In this document: positions 33,951 to 41,896 of the stretch, in pieces
How the letters are laid out: each line of letters starts with the position of its first letter
Numbering within the stretch: the first letter of the stretch is position 1
Assembly (NCBI RefSeq): GCF_015594625.1
Contig: NZ_JADNRQ010000009.1
Coordinates: 1 to 64,000, forward strand
Origin: Desulfallas sp. Bu1-1
GTDB taxonomy: Bacteria; Bacillota; Desulfotomaculia; Desulfotomaculales; Desulfallaceae
Length of the DNA stretch: 64,000 nucleotides
Direction: 5' to 3'
Translations under genes and position numbers: made by a program
The notes under the pieces: model-generated
Seen by the model: only the letters and a program-made list of their open reading frames with translations
Database searches by the model: none
Told to the model about the DNA's origin: nothing

Positions 33951-34721
33951 ATGCGGATACTGCTCAGCAATGACGACGGCATTCTCGCCCCCGGATTAAA
34001 GGAAGCCAAACACGCGCTCGATCCCCTGGGTGAAGTTTTCATTGTAGCACCCGAACGTGAAAGAAGCGGTACGGGACACGGTATTACTGTTCATAAACCC
34101 CTTAGGCCAAAGCAAGTTAACTTTTCAGACGGGACATGGGGTTGGTCCGTCAACGGCACGCCTGCCGACTGCGTTAAACTAGCGATCGAGGCGTTAATGC
34201 CGCAAGCCCCGGATATTGTTGTGTCCGGGATTAATTTTGGCGCCAATTTAGGCACCGATGTGCTGTATTCCGGTACCGTATCCGCCGCCATCGAAGGGAT
34301 TATCAATGGTATAACCTCGGTAGCCATATCCCTGGCGACTTACGAACATGAAAATTTTCAATATGCAGCGGCGTTTTTAACGCGCGTCATTCCACTATTG
34401 TTGAAAATCAGCCGGGAAACGGGATGTGTACTAATAAACATCAATGTCCCTCCTGGCAAGCCCAAAGGAGTTAAGGTGACCCGATTGGGAAACCGGCGTT
34501 ACGTCAACATATTTCACAAGCGAATCGACCCGCGCGGTCGTGTTTATTACTGGATGGCGGGAGAACCGGAGGATACGCCCCCCGACAAATTCCCGGTCGA
34601 TGTGGATGTTGATTTTGAGGCCGTCAAAAACAATTACATTTCTATGACGCCATTGCATTTTGACCTGACCGATTTTGATGCCATTCGGAAGCTTAGCCGG
34701 ATGATTACCGAGTTTAAATAA
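33951..34721 (+). CDS. surE: 5'-nucleotidase SurE
   Basis: This 256-residue phosphatase has the metal-binding opening LLSNDDGILAPG, PERERSGTGHGIT, NGTPADCVKLA and SGINFGANLGTDVLYSGTV, all characteristic of SurE. It dephosphorylates nucleoside monophosphates and is linked to stationary-phase survival. CTGGAGG precedes the ATG. The transcript runs into a degraded ABC ATPase copy downstream. Confidence 0.95.
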   Translation: MRILLSNDDGILAPGLKEAKHALDPLGEVFIVAPERERSGTGHGITVHKPLRPKQVNFSDGTWGWSVNGTPADCVKLAIEALMPQAPDIVVSGINFGANLGTDVLYSGTVSAAIEGIINGITSVAISLATYEHENFQYAAAFLTRVIPLLLKISRETGCVLININVPPGKPKGVKVTRLGNRRYVNIFHKRIDPRGRVYYWMAGEPEDTPPDKFPVDVDVDFEAVKNNYISMTPLHFDLTDFDAIRKLSRMITEFK

Positions 34722-34825
34722 TTGCTTATCCCTGTAACCGCAGAATAGTTTTATTCCATGGAGACTATTGATAACGGCCAGCCTGATGGGTATCAATGTC
34801 AACAGGATCATTTCTTTTACCTGGA

Positions 34826-35247
34826 GATGGGCTCGTATACGGCGCGTATATTAGGAAAAACAAAGCCAAGATCAGGGAATCAATCGCCAACGTGTTCAAC
34901 CGTTTTAAACGGCTCAAGGGAAGAAAAGACCAGCTGGCAGGGACGTTGAGCGGTGGTGAACAGCAGATGCTGGCCATCGACCGGGTTTTAATGTCTAAAC
35001 CAAAACTGATTTTACTGGATAAGCCGTCTATGACCCCGGCCCCCAAGCTGGTCTGGGAAATTTTCTCCATTATCAAGGAAATTAAACAGGCCGGCGCAAC
35101 GATTATACTGGTGGAGCAAAACGCCCATATGGCCCTGTCGGTTGCTATCGGGCTTACGTCTTGGAAACCGGGGAAATTGTCCTCCGGGGTACAGCCGAGG
35201 AAATGGCCAATAACCCGGAAGTAAAAAAAGCTTATTTGGGAGAATAG
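34826..35247 (+). pseudogene. degraded livF-like ABC ATPase
   Basis: The sequence matches the second half of a LivF-type ATPase: GAYIRKNKAKIRESIANVF, the LSGGEQQMLAI signature, Walker B and VEQNAHMALSVA. Walker A and the whole first third are missing. The catalytic Glu after Walker B is Lys (LILLDKPS). After about 35150 the match continues in another frame (RAYVLETGEIVLRGTAEEM to AYLGE then stop at 35247), consistent with a one-base deletion. It is therefore non-functional. It resembles but is not identical to the intact LivF at 17.7 kb. Confidence 0.85.
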
Positions 35248-35279
35248 ACCAACCCGGCAACGGTTGGAAAGATAATAAT

Positions 35280-36827
35280 TTAAAACCAGAAAATCGCTTT
35301 GAATTTCTTTTTATCTTCTTCGTTAAATCCCCCGGTGAGAAGCATCAATAAAATGTATATTATCCCACCAATCAACAGGCATACAAACAATGTCGCGCCG
35401 ACGCCGGCTCCGTACTCCGGCATTGTATTTTTCAGGTATGTAATTGCTAAAGACATACCAATAGCGGAAACTAGAGGTTTAAAAATATTTTCCCTGAAAT
35501 CAAATTGAAAACCGGTAAGTTGAAATAAAGTGAACATGTTTAACACCGCCATGATGACATACCCGGCACCAACCGCCAGGGCGCTACCTTTAATGCCCAG
35601 CTGGGGCATGGCCGTTAAATAATAAATGCCGCCCAAACAAAACAGGGACGACAGTACCAGGTTTTTAAAGGGAATGTCGGCCCTGCCGATACCCTGCAAT
35701 ATGCCGGTTGTCGCCTGCTGCAGATACAGAAAGGGACCGGCCAGGGCCATGATCCGTAAACTAACTCCCGCCTGCTGATATCCAAACAATACACCGCAAA
35801 GCTCTTCCGCCAGTAAAAGAAAAACAAATGCCGCCGGCAATCCCACCTGCACCGTCAAACGCAGAGCATCCAGAATGCGATTTCTGATCAGATGCGGGTT
35901 ATTCAACGCCATCGCATCCGACATGGCCGGAACCAGTGCCGTTGCCAATGCCATGGTTACCACGCCCGGTATAAACAGCAAAGCCTCGGCAATACCAATA
36001 AACTGCCCGTAAGCACTGGTTGCCTGAGCCAGAGACATACCCGCAACAGTTAACCTTTTGGGAATCAGGATGGCTTGAAGCGACATGAGAGCAGTCGCTA
36101 CAAACCTGGTTAATGTAACAGGCACAACCAAATTAAATATCCTGGTCAAAATATCTCTTAACCGAATAACCGCCGGCGTTTGAGTTCCTAAAACAGGCCT
36201 GCGGGTCCTATATATACGAAGCATTAGGATAAAACCCGTAAGTTCGCCGGTCACAACGCCCAGCGACAGCCCCACTGCGGCGTACTCAATTCCGAAGGGC
36301 AACAAAAAATACGCTATGGTTAAACCTGCCGCCACCCTGACCAACTGCTCGATGGTCTGGGTAACGGCGGTTGGAGTCATTTGCTGTAATCCCTGAAAAA
36401 AACCGCGAAAAGCAGAACAAAGGGAAACTATCGTAATACCGGGGATCAAACATAAAAAACAATAATAAACCTTGGGGTTGGGAAAAACATAACCCTTTAA
36501 AAAGGGCGCGCCTAGAATCAACAACAGGGTAAAAAACATACTGGTAAAAACCAACATTACCAGAGACAACTTAAAAATCCTATATGCACCCCGCATATTG
36601 TTTCTAGCTGCTTCCTCGGCCACCAGCTTGGCGATGGCCAGCGGAATTCCAGCGGTAGCCAGTACAAGCACCATTATATAAATAGGGAAAACCATATTAA
36701 AAAGACCGACACCCTCGGGGCCGATTAAACGGATCATAGCAATTTGATAAAAAAAACCAAGCAACCGGTTGATTAAACCCGCGGCCAACAGCACCACTGC
36801 TCCTTGCAAAAAAGAGTAACCGGCCAT
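35280..36827 (-). CDS. spoVB: SpoVB-type MOP-family flippase
   Basis: This 515-residue membrane protein has about 14 hydrophobic segments and the N-terminal GLINRLLGFFYQIAMIRLIGPEGVGLFNMVFPIY typical (in parts) of the SpoVB/MurJ-like polysaccharide exporters. SpoVB is needed for spore cortex formation, probably by moving lipid-linked precursors. AGGGTGGT precedes the ATG. It is transcribed alone. Firmicutes often carry several members, so SpoVB itself versus a close paralogue (YkvU, YabM) is not certain. Confidence 0.82.
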   Translation of the reverse strand: MAGYSFLQGAVVLLAAGLINRLLGFFYQIAMIRLIGPEGVGLFNMVFPIYIMVLVLATAGIPLAIAKLVAEEAARNNMRGAYRIFKLSLVMLVFTSMFFTLLLILGAPFLKGYVFPNPKVYYCFLCLIPGITIVSLCSAFRGFFQGLQQMTPTAVTQTIEQLVRVAAGLTIAYFLLPFGIEYAAVGLSLGVVTGELTGFILMLRIYRTRRPVLGTQTPAVIRLRDILTRIFNLVVPVTLTRFVATALMSLQAILIPKRLTVAGMSLAQATSAYGQFIGIAEALLFIPGVVTMALATALVPAMSDAMALNNPHLIRNRILDALRLTVQVGLPAAFVFLLLAEELCGVLFGYQQAGVSLRIMALAGPFLYLQQATTGILQGIGRADIPFKNLVLSSLFCLGGIYYLTAMPQLGIKGSALAVGAGYVIMAVLNMFTLFQLTGFQFDFRENIFKPLVSAIGMSLAITYLKNTMPEYGAGVGATLFVCLLIGGIIYILLMLLTGGFNEEDKKKFKAIFWF

Positions 36828-37114
36828 ATATTACCACCCTTATTTAAAACTAGAATATGTTTATGTTTAAATGCTCAAACCTATGAAAAACTGGAAATTC
36901 AAATAAAAAATTTTAAATTTAATCAAAAGGACAAGGATTTTTTGTTCTGTTGTAGAAGTAGATAGAGTTAGCCGGAAACCCGTATTGCTGAGGCCAAAGG
37001 AGCCCAGAGGGGGTTATTTTTGTGTTTAAACCCATATTTAGGCATTTTGGCTACAGTTAAAGTATAGAAAAAGGGTTGGAGGGAAACCATTATTTACAAA
37101 AGGAGGCAAGTGAC
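36828..37114. other. divergent intergenic region between spoVB-like and EF-G-like genes
   Basis: It is AT-rich near spoVB and then contains a GC-richer block at 36968-37015, possibly a structured leader of the EF-G-like gene. TAAAGTAT near 37057 could be a -10 box. No known RNA family was recognised. Confidence 0.4.
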
Positions 37115-39136
37115 TTGAAAAATTATAATACTGAACAGATACGAAACATTGGCATTTTCGGCCACGGCGGAGTAGGCAAAACATCACTGGTGGAAGTAAT
37201 GCTTTATAACACCGGTGTAATAAATCGGATTGGTCGCGTGGAAGATGGAACAACCGTTGCGGACTATCACCCGGAGGAAGCCCAGCGCCAATCGACAGTT
37301 CACACAAGTCTGGTTCCAGTTGAATTGAACAATGTAAAATTGAACCTGTTGGATACCCCGGGCTTCTCCGATTTTATCGGTGAAGTCAAAGGTACTTTGC
37401 GAGTGGTTGATACCGGTATGTTCGTTCTTTCCGCGGTGGACGGCGTTCAGGTCCAGCATGAAATTATCTGGAAGTTTGCGCAAAAGGCCGGTCTCCCCAG
37501 GATAGTGTTCATTAACAAGATGGACCGGGAAAATGCAAGTTTTGCCAAGCTGATGAACGAACTAAACGAAAAGTTTAACGCCAATTTTGCACCCATAAAT
37601 TTCCCCATAGGTGAAGGCCTTGATTTCAAGGGGATTGTTGATGTTATCAGCCAAAAAGCATATGAATTCGGCAATGATGGTAAACCCAAGGAAGTTGCGG
37701 TGCCGGATGATTTAAAAGGCCAGTTGGAGGAATATCGCGAAAAAGTCATTGAAGCGGCCGCCGAAGGTGATGACGACCTGACCATGAAGTACCTGGAAGG
37801 GGAAGAGTTAACCCCGGAGGAGGTCATTTCCGGGTTGCGTCTGAGCATCGCCAACAACCGGGTGGTACCTGTACTATGCGGTTCAGCCATTAAAAACATG
37901 GCCGTGGTCAACCTGACCGAGTTTTTAACCCAGTACATGCCCGCACCTAAATGCGAAGACGGACCGCTGGCTGCCCTGGTGTTTAAAACCCTTGCGGACC
38001 CGTATGTCGGCCGGATGAACTTTATCCGGGTTTTCCGCGGCACTTTGAAGGCAGATTCGCAGGTCTACAATCCCAATAAGGAAAAAATGGAAAAAATTGG
38101 TCAAGTGCTATATGTAAGAGGCAAGCACTCGGAGCAAACCCCGCAGGTTCCTTGCGGCGATATGGCTGTAGTGGTGAAGCTTACGGATACCGCGTCCGGC
38201 GATACGCTATGTGACAAGGATAACAAAGAGCAGTTGGAAGGCATCGACTTCCCGGTACCGAACTACACCGTGGCAATTGCGCCCAAGAGCAAGAATGACG
38301 AAGACAAGCTGGGGGATGCCGTCAACAAACTGCTTGAAGAGGATCCATCATTAAAAGTGGAGAAGAATACGGTAACAAAGCAGACATTGCTTACCGGTAT
38401 CGGCGAAGCCCATGTCAGCATTGCGATCAACAACTTGAAACGCCGTTATGGCGTCGATGTCACAGTTGAAGAACCCAAAGTTCCATACCGGGAAACAATT
38501 AGGAGCAAAGTCGAAGCGGAAGGCAAGCACAAGAAACAATCCGGCGGCCGCGGCCAGTACGGCCACGTATGGATTCGTTTCGAACCGTTGCCTGAAGGGG
38601 ACTTCGAGTTTCATGAAGAAGTATTCGGCGGTGCCGTACCACGCAACTATTTCCCGGCGGTGGAAAAGGGTTTGCGGGAGTCCATGCTGGAGGGCGTTTT
38701 AGCCGGTTACCCCACGGTGGGACTGAAAGCCACGCTGTATGACGGTTCATACCATAGCGTGGACTCATCTGAAATGGCGTTCAAAATCGCCGCGTCCCTG
38801 GCCTTTAAAAAGGGAATTCCCAACGCCAAGCCCGTTCTACTGGAGCCCATTAATTACGTGGAAGTAACCGTACCGGACGAGTTCATGGGTGATATCATCA
38901 GCGACTTCAACACCAAGCGGGGCCGCGTGCTGGGCACCGACCAGACCGAGGACGGCACCGTAATCAAGGCACATGTGCCCGCATCAGAAATGTTCAAGTA
39001 CGCCAATGACCTGAAATCTATGACCCAGGGCCGCGGGCAGTTCAAGATGGAGTTTTATAGTTACGAAGAAGTGCCCGCGAAACTCGCCGAGGAAATTATC
39101 AAGAAAGCCAAGGCCGAAGCCGAAGCGGAAAAATAA
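37115..39136 (+). CDS. EF-G-like translational GTPase (paralogue type)
   Basis: This 673-residue GTPase has all EF-G domains: G1 GHGGVGKTSLVEVML, G3 DTPGFSDFIGEVKG, G4 NKMDRE, domain II, and a C-terminal region with HKKQSGGRGQYGHV and RGRVLGTDQTEDG. G1 differs from the canonical elongation factor sequence (GHIDAGKTT), which places it in the FusA2/EF-G2-like group. Such proteins can bind the ribosome, but their role is unclear. The TTG at 37115 lies eight bases after GGAGG. It is not next to rpsL/rpsG or tuf, which also argues for a second copy. Confidence 0.85.
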   Translation: MKNYNTEQIRNIGIFGHGGVGKTSLVEVMLYNTGVINRIGRVEDGTTVADYHPEEAQRQSTVHTSLVPVELNNVKLNLLDTPGFSDFIGEVKGTLRVVDTGMFVLSAVDGVQVQHEIIWKFAQKAGLPRIVFINKMDRENASFAKLMNELNEKFNANFAPINFPIGEGLDFKGIVDVISQKAYEFGNDGKPKEVAVPDDLKGQLEEYREKVIEAAAEGDDDLTMKYLEGEELTPEEVISGLRLSIANNRVVPVLCGSAIKNMAVVNLTEFLTQYMPAPKCEDGPLAALVFKTLADPYVGRMNFIRVFRGTLKADSQVYNPNKEKMEKIGQVLYVRGKHSEQTPQVPCGDMAVVVKLTDTASGDTLCDKDNKEQLEGIDFPVPNYTVAIAPKSKNDEDKLGDAVNKLLEEDPSLKVEKNTVTKQTLLTGIGEAHVSIAINNLKRRYGVDVTVEEPKVPYRETIRSKVEAEGKHKKQSGGRGQYGHVWIRFEPLPEGDFEFHEEVFGGAVPRNYFPAVEKGLRESMLEGVLAGYPTVGLKATLYDGSYHSVDSSEMAFKIAASLAFKKGIPNAKPVLLEPINYVEVTVPDEFMGDIISDFNTKRGRVLGTDQTEDGTVIKAHVPASEMFKYANDLKSMTQGRGQFKMEFYSYEEVPAKLAEEIIKKAKAEAEAEK

Positions 39137-39150
39137 TTTACAACTTTTTT

Positions 39151-39183
39151 AAAGGGCCGGGTTAAAAATAACCCCGGCCCTTT
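39151..39183 (+). terminator. terminator after the EF-G-like gene
   Basis: AAAGGGCCGGG and CCCGGCCCTTT form an 11-base-pair stem, followed by an AT-rich tail. Confidence 0.85.
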
Positions 39184-39255
39184 AAATACTAAGTCTTTTG
39201 TTGTATTCCCAATTTACAAGTTGAATTACCAATTTGTCGCCCGTTTGCCAAATGC

Positions 39256-39293
39256 AAAAAGCCGGTACCCGTAAACCTTTACGAATACCAGCT
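39256..39293 (-). terminator. terminator of tRNA-Trp
   Basis: On the minus strand a stem of about 16 base pairs including G-U pairs (AGCTGGTATTCGTAAA with TTTACGGGTACCGGCT) is followed by TTTTTG. Confidence 0.85.
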
Positions 39294-39297
39294 TTTC

Positions 39298-39373
<76 letters not shown>

Positions 39374-39507
39374 AGAATATATTCATCATAGCAAATGTTA
39401 TTATAAATTAATATTTTCATTCAGTCAAGGGGAATATGCGGTAATAAAGGATTTTTGGACTTGCAACCGAATATATATTATCAATCAAAAAACCCGGAGG
39501 TGGCTAA

Positions 39508-40440
39508 ATGAGCCCCAAAATTGGTGTCTTGTTGGGCGGACGTTCGGCGGAAAGGGAAGTATCACTGCGGACGGGGGAGGCCATATATCAAGCGCTGTTA
39601 AATAATGGCTATGATGCCGTCAAAATTGATGTTGATCGTAATATCGTGGAAAATATAAAAGCCAACGGAGTTGAGCTGGCTTTTATTGCACTACACGGGA
39701 AATATGGCGAAGACGGTACCATTCAAGGGCTTTTGGAAATTCTGGAAATTCCGTATGTCGGTTCGGGAGTACTGGCCAGCGCAATTGCGATGAATAAAAT
39801 CACCACCAAGAAAATTCTGGTTTACGAGGGGATACCCACGCCCGAATTTTTGACCGTTACACGCAGGGAATTCAGCGCCCGGGCGGAAACTGTTGAGCAA
39901 AGGATTTTACAGATGGGGCTACCCGTGGTGATTAAAGCCGCCACCCAGGGATCAACCATCGGTATATCATTTGTGCGTAATCCCGGAGAAATAAAACCGG
40001 CCCTGGAGGAAGCGTTCAAATATGATCCGGAAGCCCTGGTTGAAAAAATGATTGAAGGCATAGAAATAACCGTGCCTGTACTGGGCAACGAGGAACCGGA
40101 AGTGCTGCCATTGATTGAAATTGTCTCCGCTACGGGAGTTTATGATTATAAGGCCAAGTACACCGTTGGTCTCAGTGAGCATATTATTCCGCCCCGAATT
40201 GAGGAAAACATTCAGAACGAAATCAAAAGTTTAGCTCACAAGGTATATAAGGCCATTGGTTGCCGGGGATTGGCCCGGATTGATTTTATTGTGGATAATT
40301 CAGGAAACACATACGTTCTAGAAGTAAATACCATTCCGGGAATGACTGAAACAAGCCTTTTCCCCGATTCCGCGCGGGCGGCGGGCATATCCTTTGAAGA
40401 ATTGATCAAGAAACTGATTGACCTGGCCATGCAAAAATAA
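39508..40440 (+). CDS. ddl: D-alanine--D-alanine ligase
   Basis: This 310-residue ATP-grasp enzyme joins two D-alanines for peptidoglycan. It has the N-terminal GVLLGGRSAEREVSLRTG, ALHGKYGEDGTIQG, YVGSGVLASAIAMNK, KAATQGSTIGI, ARIDFIVD and EVNTIPGMTETS motifs. GGAGGTGG precedes the ATG. It stands alone between tRNA-Trp and the GalT-like gene. Confidence 0.95.
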   Translation: MSPKIGVLLGGRSAEREVSLRTGEAIYQALLNNGYDAVKIDVDRNIVENIKANGVELAFIALHGKYGEDGTIQGLLEILEIPYVGSGVLASAIAMNKITTKKILVYEGIPTPEFLTVTRREFSARAETVEQRILQMGLPVVIKAATQGSTIGISFVRNPGEIKPALEEAFKYDPEALVEKMIEGIEITVPVLGNEEPEVLPLIEIVSATGVYDYKAKYTVGLSEHIIPPRIEENIQNEIKSLAHKVYKAIGCRGLARIDFIVDNSGNTYVLEVNTIPGMTETSLFPDSARAAGISFEELIKKLIDLAMQK

Positions 40441-40536
40441 ATAACTTGCACCGCTTGGCTACATTTTTGTTTGTTATGAACAATAACATTAAACCCTTAA
40501 AAATATGGACAGTCAGTAAAGGAGGTTATTCATTTA

Positions 40537-41574
40537 ATGTTTGTTAATTTTATAAAAATCACAAAAGAGTCCGTATTTTTGGATCCCAGAAACAACTTTG
40601 AATCCCAGACCGTAACCATCGAAATTCGTAGAGACCCGTTAACGGAACGCGTTTCACGTATTTTCCCCTTTCGCAAGCTGGTCCTACACCGACACGACTG
40701 GACACCCTTTGTCGAAGAATCCAAACAAAAATTTTGCCCATTTTGCCCCGAAGTGGTGGAAAAAGTAACCCCCAAATTCATTGAAGCCATCGCCCCCGAT
40801 GGGCGGATCAAGGTAGGGGACGCCATGGCCATTCCCAACCTGAATCCTTATGAAAAACATGCCTCGGTGGTAATAATGTCTCCAAGGCACTACATCCCCA
40901 TGGATGAAATCAATGTGCAAACAATGGTGGACAGTTTCCGGGCCGGTCTAACTTATTTACAAAGGGTTACCGCCGCAGACCCCGCTGAAGGTAGTTATCC
41001 ATCCATTAACTGGAACTACATGCCGTACGCCGGAGGCTCAATCATCCACCCGCATTTGCAGGTATTAACGGGCCCCGAGCCAACCACTTTCAACAGGCAA
41101 TTAATCAATGCATCAACCGAATACTTTATGAGATGCAACCAAAATTATTGGACGGATTTGATCTACGCGGAGATTGACAGGGGAGAAAGATATATCGGTA
41201 AAACGGGTGATGTTCACTGGATCAGCGCATTTGCGCCCCGGCACGTCGGTGAGGTCATCGGCATTCTTCCCGGAAAGCAAACAATTGACGATATAACCGA
41301 TCAAGATTTGGTGGACCTGGCTGGTGGCTTGCAGAAAATAATACATTATTACGACCGCAATAATTTACCTTCCTTTAACGCCGCCCTGTATTTTGCACGC
41401 CGGGAGGACAGGGGATTCACGGTTCACGTACGAATAGTGGGCAGGTTTACTATATTCCCGCTGGTAGGCAGCGATATCACCCACATGCAGGTATTACATG
41501 ACGATCCCTGGACCGTTATTCTCCCGGAATTAATCGCCCAGGAATTGAAGGACGTTTTTAATTCCCCCCAATAA
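40537..41574 (+). CDS. GalT-like HIT-superfamily nucleotidyltransferase
   Basis: This 345-residue protein resembles galactose-1-phosphate uridylyltransferase: CPFCPE near residue 68 as zinc-type cysteines, NLNPYEKHASVVI, and IIHPHLQV near residue 170 as the HPHxQ active-site motif. The second half resembles the repeated HIT fold of GalT. No galK or galE is near, so the sugar phosphate and nucleotide are uncertain. GGAGG lies eleven bases before the ATG. Confidence 0.78.
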   Translation: MFVNFIKITKESVFLDPRNNFESQTVTIEIRRDPLTERVSRIFPFRKLVLHRHDWTPFVEESKQKFCPFCPEVVEKVTPKFIEAIAPDGRIKVGDAMAIPNLNPYEKHASVVIMSPRHYIPMDEINVQTMVDSFRAGLTYLQRVTAADPAEGSYPSINWNYMPYAGGSIIHPHLQVLTGPEPTTFNRQLINASTEYFMRCNQNYWTDLIYAEIDRGERYIGKTGDVHWISAFAPRHVGEVIGILPGKQTIDDITDQDLVDLAGGLQKIIHYYDRNNLPSFNAALYFARREDRGFTVHVRIVGRFTIFPLVGSDITHMQVLHDDPWTVILPELIAQELKDVFNSPQ

Positions 41575-41664
41575 ACTGGTTATTAAATTAAGCAGGAATT
41601 GCACTGGCCACGGAGAAATATCAATATACGTATGTTTCTCAAACATCTCGGAGGTGGGCGAAAA

Positions 41665-41850
41665 ATGGCTCAAAAAAAATGTATTATGTGCGGTAGGTTA
41701 TTTGATCCCGACCAGATTGCCGAAGATAATAAAAACCCGTATCTGGACGATGAAGATGTGCCGAAAAAATCACCTTCTTTTTGTCAGATGTGCGAGGCTA
41801 AAATAAGACATGAGGCGGATGACGCCCAAAAGAATCCCAAACCGATGTAA
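41665..41850 (+). CDS. small zinc-ribbon-like protein
   Basis: This 61-residue protein has two CxxC pairs (KKCIMCGRLF and FCQMCEAK) about 35 residues apart, separated by an acidic linker, as in a zinc ribbon. GGAGGTGGG precedes the ATG at 41665. No family name was recognised. It may be cotranscribed with the UPF0182 gene 46 bases downstream. Confidence 0.65.
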   Translation: MAQKKCIMCGRLFDPDQIAEDNKNPYLDDEDVPKKSPSFCQMCEAKIRHEADDAQKNPKPM

Positions 41851-41896
41851 CGTTTCTCCGCCCCCGGCCGGGTCACAGTATTAAGGAGGTATATAT

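Noticed and set aside
36968-37015. Possible PyrR-binding or riboswitch-like sequence before the EF-G-like gene
   Set aside because: Only a few bases (CCAGAG) resemble a PyrR site, the full consensus is absent, and the downstream gene is not pyrimidine related.
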